In this document: positions 35,468-42,494 of the stretch, piece by piece
Numbering within the stretch: position 1 is the first letter of the stretch
Layout: every line of letters starts with the position of its first letter
Notes under the pieces: generated by a model
Databases searched by the model: none
The model's input: the letters and a program-made list of their open reading frames with translations, nothing else
Told to the model about the DNA's origin: nothing
Position numbers and translations under genes: made by a program
NCBI GenBank assembly: GCA_050331695.1
Contig: JBHJGP010000007.1
Span: 1 to 64,000 of the forward strand
Direction: 5' to 3'
DNA length: 64,000 bases
DNA from: JBHJGP01 sp050331695
Lineage (GTDB): Bacteria > Pseudomonadota > Alphaproteobacteria > Geminicoccales > Geminicoccaceae

Positions 35468-37159
35468 CTAAGCCACGGTCTCGACGGTCGCAGGCTCGAT
35501 GGCGGGGTCGCGACTCCGTTCCTCGGCCACCAGTTCTTTTTTCGAGAGTTTGCCGATCATCGTCTTCGGCAACTCATCGCGAAATTCGATCTGTCTCGGT
35601 ATCTCCATCGGCGACAGCTTGGGCTTGAGGAACGCGAGCAATCCGGCCTCGTCCAGCGCCCCTTCCTTCTTCAATCGGACGAACGCCTTCGGCACTTGGC
35701 CGCGATCCGGGCAATCAACGCCGATCACGGTCACCTCCGCCACCTCTTCATGGGCGTAGATCGCATCTTCAATCGTGCGCGGGTAAACGTTGTAACCGTT
35801 GACGATGATCAAATCTTTGATCCGATCAACCAAAAAGGTATAGCCGTCCTCATCCAGATAGCCGACATCCCCGGTCCGCAACCAGCCGTCGACAAAGCAA
35901 TCCTGGGTCGCCTCAGGGCGCCGCCAATAGCCCGGCATGACCTGGGGGCCCCGGACGCAGATCTCTCCCAGTTCTCCTTCGACCACCTCCCGCGTCGGAT
36001 CTTCCAGATCACGGAACGAAAGCCTGGAACCGTCTAGGGGCAGGCCGATTGATCCGGCTTTGTTTTCGCCGGAGGTGGGGTTGCTGGGCACCACCGGCGA
36101 GGCCTCGCTGAGGCCGTATCCCTCGACCATGACGCAACCGGTCTGCGCCTCGAAGGCGCTCTTCACCTCCACGGGCAGCGGTGCTCCGCCGGAAATGCAA
36201 AAACGCAGCGACGTCAAATCGAAACGGGCGACCTTGGGATGCTGGACGATGGCATTGAACAGGGTCGGCACGCCCGGGAAGATGGTCGGCTTCTTACGGG
36301 CGATCGTGTTCAGAACCTGCTGCAGGTTAAAACGGGGCAGCAGCACCATGGTCGCGCCGAGCTGGACCGACATGTTCATGACCACGGTCATGGCGAAGAC
36401 GTGAAACAAAGGCAGCACGCCCAGCATCCGTTCTTCACCCGGCACCAGATCGTCGCACCAGTACGCCACCTGCGCGGCATTAGTGACCAGATTGTCATGG
36501 GTGAGCATCGCGCCTTTGGGCCTGCCGGTCGTGCCTCCTGTATACTGCAGGACCGCCAGATCGGACTTCGGATCGATGATAACCTCGGGCAAGGCCGCGT
36601 CCCGGCCGATATCGAGGAGCCGGCCGAAGGTGATGCAGGGCGCCTGGGCCGGCGGCGAAAATCGTTCGGTGCGCTTGAACAGACTGTACATCATGCCGAT
36701 CGAGGTGGGCATGGCGTCACCGAGCGGGCAGACAACGATCTTGGCGAGATCGGTCACCTCGACCGCCTTCAGCACCTTGGGCAACATCAGTTTCAGATCG
36801 AGCGTGATCATGAGGGAGACGCCGGAATCCTCGACCTGATGGAGGATTTCTTCCTCGGCGTAGAGCGGGTTGAAATTGACCACGATCGCGCCGAGCCGGG
36901 TGACCGCGTAGAAACTGATCACATAATAAGGCGTATTGGGCAGCAGCAGGCCGACGCGGTCGCCTTTCTTAACGCCGATGGCGGCGAGGCCCCTGGCCAG
37001 CCGGTCGATCTGGTCGACCAAATCCGCCCAACTGGTAACCCGGCCGAGAAAGTCGATGGCCGGCTTGTCCGCGAACGCTTCGGCGACCCTCGCCAAAGGC
37101 GCCGTCAAAGGCTCATCCAGGCCGGAACGCAAACGGGTCCGCAGCTGATGGTCGATCAT
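35468..37159 (-). CDS. fadD: Long-chain acyl-CoA synthetase (FadD-type)
   Basis: A 563-residue AMP-forming ligase that activates fatty acids as acyl-CoA. The P-loop-like QYTGGTTGRPKGAM, the GYGLSEASPV core and the WLRTGDVGYLDEDGYTFLVDRIKDLIIVNGYNVYPR hinge are present. A C-terminal lysine in MIGKLSKKELV completes adenylation. The ATG at 37157-37159 is chosen because GGAGG lies eight bases upstream; a longer frame of 54 codons upstream is unrelated. It precedes merR and the fad genes. In Xanthomonas a related ligase, RpfB, turns over DSF next to rpfF; here an RpfF-like gene is about 9 kb away. Whether this ligase does so is only a suggestion. Confidence 0.92.
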   Translation of the reverse strand: MIDHQLRTRLRSGLDEPLTAPLARVAEAFADKPAIDFLGRVTSWADLVDQIDRLARGLAAIGVKKGDRVGLLLPNTPYYVISFYAVTRLGAIVVNFNPLYAEEEILHQVEDSGVSLMITLDLKLMLPKVLKAVEVTDLAKIVVCPLGDAMPTSIGMMYSLFKRTERFSPPAQAPCITFGRLLDIGRDAALPEVIIDPKSDLAVLQYTGGTTGRPKGAMLTHDNLVTNAAQVAYWCDDLVPGEERMLGVLPLFHVFAMTVVMNMSVQLGATMVLLPRFNLQQVLNTIARKKPTIFPGVPTLFNAIVQHPKVARFDLTSLRFCISGGAPLPVEVKSAFEAQTGCVMVEGYGLSEASPVVPSNPTSGENKAGSIGLPLDGSRLSFRDLEDPTREVVEGELGEICVRGPQVMPGYWRRPEATQDCFVDGWLRTGDVGYLDEDGYTFLVDRIKDLIIVNGYNVYPRTIEDAIYAHEEVAEVTVIGVDCPDRGQVPKAFVRLKKEGALDEAGLLAFLKPKLSPMEIPRQIEFRDELPKTMIGKLSKKELVAEERSRDPAIEPATVETVA

Positions 37160-37213
37160 CAAAACGGCCTCCGACCAAAGGTCCACGACACAACCTGAAA
37201 ACACAATCCCCTG

Positions 37214-37243
37214 ACTATGTTCGGATTTGACGTATACGTCAAA
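37214..37243 (-). promoter_or_regulatory. fadD promoter with 18-bp palindromic operator
   Basis: The palindrome TTTGACGTATACGTCAAA at 37226-37243 is perfect. Read on the minus strand it contains a TTGACG -35 box (37237-37242), followed after 17 bases by CATAGT (37214-37219), a four-of-six match to the -10 consensus. Transcription would begin about 50 bases before fadD. A regulator bound here would cover the -35 box and repress. The MerR protein two genes away is the prime candidate. Confidence 0.55.
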
Positions 37244-37527
37244 ATCTTTTCCATAAGGGTATGTGCGTATGCCTTTTTCGCGCTGTGCCGAAAAAGGCGC
37301 ACTCTCACTTGCGTGACCCACAACTCACGCGTTCGTGTGAGATAGGGCAGTGCTCTTCGGTCGCAGCCTGCTATGTGCGTCAGCGCCACAGGCACATCCC
37401 GCGGTCTGCTCAATCGCGGTTATGTCTGGGGCGATGCGCCCAACACCAATCGTTGGATTTCTGGGCTTTTCCACGATCTGTCGGATGAGGTCAGAACCGT
37501 CAGATGGGGCCCATAAAGGAGAATAAG
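37244..37527. other. Intergenic stretch with 10-bp stem hairpin
   Basis: Together with the fadD promoter, this makes a gap of about 370 bases between fadD and the DM13 lipoprotein. A perfect ten-base stem, GCCTTTTTCG paired with CGAAAAAGGC, lies at 37271-37298 with an eight-base loop. No T run follows it on either strand, so it is not a typical terminator. No small gene with a ribosome site was seen. Confidence 0.5.
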
Positions 37528-37977
37528 ATGACACGTTCAGGACTTATCTACGGCTTGGCCATTGCGGCGCCGCTTCTTGCCGGTTGCGCCCAACTCACCG
37601 GCACAACGCCGGCGCCAGCGCCGACGGCAGCCAGCTTGACCCCCGCCTCGGTCAGCGGCCAGGAAACGGCGCGGGGCAGCTTTGTCGGCGCCAGCGATCA
37701 CATTACCACCGGCACGGCCAGCGTTTTCCGAACCGATGCCGGCTGGGTGGTGGCGCTCGGGCCGGACTTCAGCTTGGACGGCGCGCCCGATCCCAAGGTC
37801 GGTTTCGGCGACGGGGAATTCGTCGAGGGCACGCTGCTTGGGCCACTCAACTCGCTGACCGGCCAACAGGTCTACACGGTGCCTGCCTCGCTCGATGTCG
37901 GTGACTACAATCAGATCTACATCTGGTGCGAGCAATTCTCCGTGCCTCTGGGCGTGGCGGATCTAGAATTGCTTTAG
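37528..37977 (+). CDS. DM13-domain lipoprotein
   Basis: A 149-residue exported lipoprotein. The signal ends in LLAGC with the lipidated cysteine at residue 20, followed by a proline- and alanine-rich linker. The rest is a DM13 domain: GSFVGASDHITTGTASVF, GWVVALGPDF, LLGPLNSLTGQQVYTVPASLDVGDYNQIYIWCEQFSVPLGVADLELL. DM13 domains are proposed to work in extracellular electron transfer or redox through the conserved cysteine in IWC. The ATG at 37528 follows AAAGGAG. It is convergent with the ZorB-like gene, with 17 bases between. Confidence 0.88.
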   Translation: MTRSGLIYGLAIAAPLLAGCAQLTGTTPAPAPTAASLTPASVSGQETARGSFVGASDHITTGTASVFRTDAGWVVALGPDFSLDGAPDPKVGFGDGEFVEGTLLGPLNSLTGQQVYTVPASLDVGDYNQIYIWCEQFSVPLGVADLELL

Positions 37978-37994
37978 TTCTTGCACCTAGCGGT

Positions 37995-38957
37995 TTATCG
38001 ATCGCGCAATTGCCGTCGGATGTCGCGAAGATCGGCTTCCGACGGCGCCGCGATCAAGAAGCGCAAATCAATCCGGCGATTGCGTCTCAACACGTCCTCG
38101 TCGATGCCGATCGCGACCGGTCGCAGCGCCTCGTAGGCACTGACGCTAAGGAGCGCTTCACCGCTGCTGTTCTCGAAACCTTCCAATTCAGGCGCGGCGT
38201 CGAGAAGAGCCCGAAAAGTATTGATCGCTCGGGCCGACGCCAGCGCCCAATTGTCTGGAAAGCTCGGAAGACGGATCGGGATCTCGTCCGTGTGGCCTTC
38301 GATCAGGATCGTTTCCACGAGCGGCTGCCATTCGGCGCAGTCCGTCGACGACGCGCCGTCCTCTCCGAAGCAGGCGAGCGTGTCAGCCAACACCTCGGCC
38401 AGGATGATCAGCGCCTGCTCGCCGCCGGCGCTGAGAGAAGCGTCGGCGGAAGCGAACAATAGGCTCTCCGGCAATCTGAGGATGCCGCGGCTGGCATCGA
38501 TCCGAACCTCGACACCGCGACGCCCCAGCTCCGACCTCAGCCGCTCCAGCAAGTCTTGACGCTTCGCTTCGCGCGTGCCCAGCCGTTCGATCAGCTCATC
38601 GAGACGATCGCGCTCAGCTTGGAGGAGGTCGCGCTCGGCCTGCAAGAGATCGCGATCCTCCCGGATCGCATCCCGTTCGCTTTCCAAAGCGTCGCGTTCA
38701 ACGGCGAGCGCCGCCACATCGTCCTCGAGCTTGACCTCTCGCGTTTCCAGATCGGCGTTCTGTCCGGTCAACATGTGCAGCGCCTGGGCAGCCTGATCTT
38801 CGGCGACCCGAAAATTCAGCACGAATGCCATCAGGACCAGGATGAAAAGGAACAGAAGGCCGCCCAAAAGGTCGCTCAGCGAAACCAGATAGGCCTCGTC
38901 GCCGGTCGCCGAGACAGGTCCCTCCTGGCGGCTCGTCAGGCGATCGCCGCGTCTCAC
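37995..38957 (-). CDS. ZorB/MotB-like OmpA-domain stator protein
   Basis: A 320-residue inner-membrane protein with a single N-terminal helix (LGGLLFLFILVLMAFVLNF). It is preceded by S-L-S-D29, where MotB and ZorB carry the proton-conducting aspartate. A long coiled coil follows at about 55-135, with repeats of ERDLLQAERDLLQAERD type. The C-terminal OmpA-like peptidoglycan-binding domain has ETILIEGHTDEIPI, NWALASARAINTF and RNRRIDLRF. It starts with GTG inside the ZorA-like stop (GTGA), so the two are coupled. Compared with ZorB of type I Zorya (about 245 residues) it is longer. Zorya effectors are absent, so defence is not established. Confidence 0.8.
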   Translation of the reverse strand: MRRGDRLTSRQEGPVSATGDEAYLVSLSDLLGGLLFLFILVLMAFVLNFRVAEDQAAQALHMLTGQNADLETREVKLEDDVAALAVERDALESERDAIREDRDLLQAERDLLQAERDRLDELIERLGTREAKRQDLLERLRSELGRRGVEVRIDASRGILRLPESLLFASADASLSAGGEQALIILAEVLADTLACFGEDGASSTDCAEWQPLVETILIEGHTDEIPIRLPSFPDNWALASARAINTFRALLDAAPELEGFENSSGEALLSVSAYEALRPVAIGIDEDVLRRNRRIDLRFLIAAPSEADLRDIRRQLRDR

Positions 38958-40081
38958 GTCCGCAGGGATCCGCCGTCACGGCCGCCCTTGGCGACCCGCT
39001 GGTCGGCCCGGCGCAGAAAGCCGCGGACGGCCCCATTGAAAGCCTCAAGGCGGGCGGCCAGCCGCCGGCCCTCGGGCGAGCCGCCGGCGGCATCGTCCAG
39101 TTTGAGCTCCGCCAGAAATCCCCTGAGCTCGGCCGTGAGGCGTCTGAATTCGAGGGCGATGGCATTGATCTCCTGGCGGGAATGGGCGCCTTCTTCGAGG
39201 CTCCCTTGTTTTGCCAGCGCCTGCAGCCTGGTTTCGGCGTCGAGGGCGAGGCTCGCACCTTGGTCCATCATCGCCAGAAACCGTTCGGCCAGGCGAAGAT
39301 CGTCGTCGGTGATGATTTCGCCGTCAGCGCCGCCAAGGACAGCCGGCGAGCTCGCAAAAGCCGGCATGCGCTGGCGTCTCATCTCGTCCAGCTGGGCCGC
39401 GGCCAAACTTTCGAGCGTCACCAGCGCCACGCGGGCGTCGACTTGCTCCGCCAGCCACGCCAGCCGGACGCGGGTGCCGTGCACCGCGCGCTTTTCCGCC
39501 CAGGAGAAACCGATCGAAGCGGCGAGGCCCGCAATGGATGTCACGAATTTGAAGGTGGCCGCCGACAGAAGGCTGGCCAACGCCACCTGGGCATCCTCGA
39601 TATCGGGAGCGCTAACGCCGGCGCTGGCGACGTAGAGGGCGGCGACCAGGCCCAGAAAGGTGAAGATCAACCCGGCACCGACGAAATAGCCGGGCAGCGC
39701 CTGGTAGAGGCGCAGGTTCACATGTCCGGTCAACAGATGGTCCAAACTGAGACTGTCGACGGCCGGCTCCGGGCTGGCGAGCAGGTCGTCTTGCGCCCGG
39801 CGGATGAGCGCCTGGGTATACCGGCGCCACCAATGGCCCAGCCAGGGATCTTGGGCCAACTGACGATCTATCGTCGCGAATTGTTCGCTGAAGGCATGGG
39901 CGCCGTCGGTCTCGCCGATCAGTCCGGCGGCGTTGTCGATGGCGCGGTTGAGCCTGATCAGGACGCCGTAGCGAAGGTGCACGCCGACGACGATCGCCAG
40001 CAGGATAATGAACAAGCCGATCAGCCACGGCAGCCAAGGCTCGGCGAGTAGGGCGACGAGGGAGCTCAGGACGGACGACAA
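38954..40081 (-). CDS. ZorA/MotA-like proton channel protein
   Basis: A 375-residue membrane protein of the MotA/TolQ/ExbB superfamily, best matched in layout to ZorA. One helix lies at about residues 18-35. After a cytoplasmic loop come two further helices, at 131-153 (PGYFVGAGLIFTFLGLVAALY) and 175-195 (TFKFVTSIAGLAASIG). The glycine- and threonine-rich channel pattern is visible. The C-terminal 180 residues are helical and probably form the cytoplasmic tail, much shorter than in type I ZorA (about 700 residues). The start is TTG with no clear ribosome site; a stop lies two codons upstream, so it cannot be longer. The coupled ZorB-like partner supplies the proton aspartate. Confidence 0.78.
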   Translation of the reverse strand: MSSVLSSLVALLAEPWLPWLIGLFIILLAIVVGVHLRYGVLIRLNRAIDNAAGLIGETDGAHAFSEQFATIDRQLAQDPWLGHWWRRYTQALIRRAQDDLLASPEPAVDSLSLDHLLTGHVNLRLYQALPGYFVGAGLIFTFLGLVAALYVASAGVSAPDIEDAQVALASLLSAATFKFVTSIAGLAASIGFSWAEKRAVHGTRVRLAWLAEQVDARVALVTLESLAAAQLDEMRRQRMPAFASSPAVLGGADGEIITDDDLRLAERFLAMMDQGASLALDAETRLQALAKQGSLEEGAHSRQEINAIALEFRRLTAELRGFLAELKLDDAAGGSPEGRRLAARLEAFNGAVRGFLRRADQRVAKGGRDGGSLRT

Positions 40082-40351
40082 GGGTTACGGGTTCTGAATG
40101 GAGGACATCTTGTCGCAAAAAATGCAATAGGGAGTCATTGAACGCTAGGCCATTGTTCGATCTGCTTTCGTTCCTCCGTTCATAATGTTCGCAGCGCATC
40201 AACCGCAAGGCGTATCAATTTCCCGGCATAATCACCTAAAACTTGATCGATCGTTCTAATTCCTTTAGCAGAAAATAGGTTGTCAAGGTTGAGCATCGAG
40301 ATCTGTCGCGGTGTGACATTAACTTGGGCTCAGCCGACGAAGGATGAATGC

Positions 40352-42487
40352 GTGTCGCGAGGGTACAGCACCCGGGTTTTCGTGGTCGACGACCGGGTCA
40401 CCAACCGGAACATCCTGACAAGGCTCGCCAAATCGGTTGAAGAAGGATTGCAGGTTGCCTCCTTCGCGACGCCGACGGCAGCGCTGGATGCTGCTCGCGA
40501 ACAACCACCGGATCTGGTGATCACGGACTACAGCATGCCGGGCATGGATGGCGCGCAGTTCATCGCCGCGTTCCGAAACCTCGACGGCTGCGCTGACCTT
40601 CCGATCGTCGTGATCACGGTCTACGAGGAGCGCGATTACTGTTATCGCGCGCTGGATGCCGGCGCCACCGACTTCCTGCTCAGCCCGGTTGATCACATGG
40701 AGTTCCGCGCGCGAGCGCGGAACCTTCTCACGCTCCACCGGCAGCGGACCATCCTGGAGCGCCGGGCGCAAAGTCTCGAATACACCTTGCCAAGCGCCAA
40801 TGGCGCGGCGGCCGCCCCCTGGCAGATGTTGATCGAGGAGGCGCCGAACCCGATCGCGGTTACCGACATCAATGGCGTCGACCGGTTCGCCAATCGCATC
40901 TATCGGGAGACCTTTGGCGCCGGGCCGGGCCCTGGTCTTTCCGAGGCCGAGCGTCAGGTGGGACAGATCAAAGAGGATCTGCTCAACGCCAAGGTGTTCG
41001 ACACCGCCCAAGGGATCGACGGTATTGAACGGGATCTCCTGACCGCTTCCGGGGAGCGCCGGCGGTTTCTCCTGAACAAGGCGCCGGTGATCGACGGCAA
41101 TGGGGAAGTCGAGGCGGTGCTGACGATCGCGCTCGACATCACCGGCCGGGAGATCACACCCGCCAACGGTGCGGTGGACGATCGCCGGGACCGGCTGACA
41201 AACCTCCCCAATCGGGAACTCCTTCTCGACCGCCTCGGTCAGGAAGCGACCCGCGCCAAACGCAGCGGTGAATTGTCTGCGCTGGTCATACTCGACCTGG
41301 ATCGCTTCAAGGGCGTGAACGACCTGCACGGCTCGGAGACAGGCAACAGCCTCCTGCAACACGTCGCCGGCAAACTCGCGGCGACGCTGCGCGATACCGA
41401 CACCCTGGCCCGACTCGATGGCGACGCCTTTGCGGTTCTGGCGCCGGCGATCAAGCGCCCCGACGACGCTGTCGAATTGGTCCATCGACTGCGCGAAGTC
41501 TTCGGCGAGCCCTTTCTCATCGACGATCACGAAATCCATTCGAGCGCAAGCTTCGGCATCGCGCTTTTGCCCCAGGATGGCATCGAGGGGCACCAGCTGA
41601 TCGGCAATGCCGAACTCGCCATGTTCCAGGCGAAACAGGCCGGGCGCGATGGCTATCGGTTTTTCGCCGAGGAAATGAACTACAGCGCCCGTCGACTGAT
41701 GGCGCTCGAACGCGATCTACGGGACGCCCTCGCCCGGGAGCAGTTCGTCGTCTACTTCCAGCCGCAACTATCGCTCGACAGCCGGAAGATCGTCGGTGTT
41801 GAAGCGCTGGTTCGTTGGCAACACCCGGACCGAGGTCTGGTCCTGCCGGGCGAATTCATTCAATCGACCGAGGAACTGGGCCTCATCGGCGCGCTTTCGA
41901 CTTTCGTCTTGCGCAGTTCCTGCCGACATATGCGTGGTTGGCAGGAGCGCCACGCGGTCGATTTTCAGTTTGCGGTCAATGTCTCGCCGGCCCAGTTCCG
42001 GACGCCCGGCACGGAACTGGCCGTGGAACGGGTGTTGCGGGAGGAAGGCATTCAGCCGAACGCCCTCGAGATCGAACTCACCGAGAACATGGTGATCGAG
42101 AACAGCGAGGTTGCGCTCAACAGTTTGCACCATCTCCACAGCCTCGGCGTTGCCTTGGCTCTCGACGATTTCGGCACTGGATACGCGTCGCTGTCACACG
42201 TTCGAAGCCTGCCGGTTCGACGCTTGAAGGTGGACCAGAGTTTCGTCCACAATATTGAAACCGATTCCGACGATCGGGCGATCGTCAAAAGTATCGTCGA
42301 ATTGTGCCACAATCTGCGCCTCGACGTGGTCGCCGAAGGTGTGGAGACGCGAGGGCAGCTCGAGCTGTTGCGAAAGATGGGATGTGACGTCATTCAAGGC
42401 GAGCTGATCGGACCGCCCGTTCCGGCCGAAGAGTTCGAGCGGCGTTTCCTGGCTCCAGGGTCCCTGCGCGGCCTGGCCACCGGCTGA
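40352..42487 (+). CDS. Response regulator REC-PAS-GGDEF-EAL
   Basis: A 711-residue signalling protein. REC occupies about 1-125 with phosphoacceptor D59 in I-T-D-Y-S-M-P-G. A PAS-like domain follows at about 160-270 (PNPIAVTDINGVDRFANR). The GGDEF site is degenerate, D356-G-D-A-F360, so cyclase activity is unlikely. The EAL domain is intact: E484-A-L, then ELTENMV, LDDFGTGYASLSH, LKVDQSFV and AEGVE, so phosphodiesterase activity is likely. I use GTG at 40352 with AGGA seven bases upstream; a TTG 24 codons earlier is in frame but poorly supported. The RpfC-like kinase starts eight bases after the stop, so this is its likely phosphorylation target. Confidence 0.9.
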   Translation: MSRGYSTRVFVVDDRVTNRNILTRLAKSVEEGLQVASFATPTAALDAAREQPPDLVITDYSMPGMDGAQFIAAFRNLDGCADLPIVVITVYEERDYCYRALDAGATDFLLSPVDHMEFRARARNLLTLHRQRTILERRAQSLEYTLPSANGAAAAPWQMLIEEAPNPIAVTDINGVDRFANRIYRETFGAGPGPGLSEAERQVGQIKEDLLNAKVFDTAQGIDGIERDLLTASGERRRFLLNKAPVIDGNGEVEAVLTIALDITGREITPANGAVDDRRDRLTNLPNRELLLDRLGQEATRAKRSGELSALVILDLDRFKGVNDLHGSETGNSLLQHVAGKLAATLRDTDTLARLDGDAFAVLAPAIKRPDDAVELVHRLREVFGEPFLIDDHEIHSSASFGIALLPQDGIEGHQLIGNAELAMFQAKQAGRDGYRFFAEEMNYSARRLMALERDLRDALAREQFVVYFQPQLSLDSRKIVGVEALVRWQHPDRGLVLPGEFIQSTEELGLIGALSTFVLRSSCRHMRGWQERHAVDFQFAVNVSPAQFRTPGTELAVERVLREEGIQPNALEIELTENMVIENSEVALNSLHHLHSLGVALALDDFGTGYASLSHVRSLPVRRLKVDQSFVHNIETDSDDRAIVKSIVELCHNLRLDVVAEGVETRGQLELLRKMGCDVIQGELIGPPVPAEEFERRFLAPGSLRGLATG

Positions 42488-42494
42488 GGCGGCC

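Noticed and set aside
37995..40081. A complete Zorya defence system
   Set aside because: Only ZorA- and ZorB-like genes are present; no ZorC, ZorD, ZorE or alternative effector lies within reach, so it is reported as an orphan motor pair.
40319..41593. Long minus-strand open frame over the response regulator
   Set aside because: Antisense to REC-PAS-GGDEF-EAL domains that are fully explained on the other strand.
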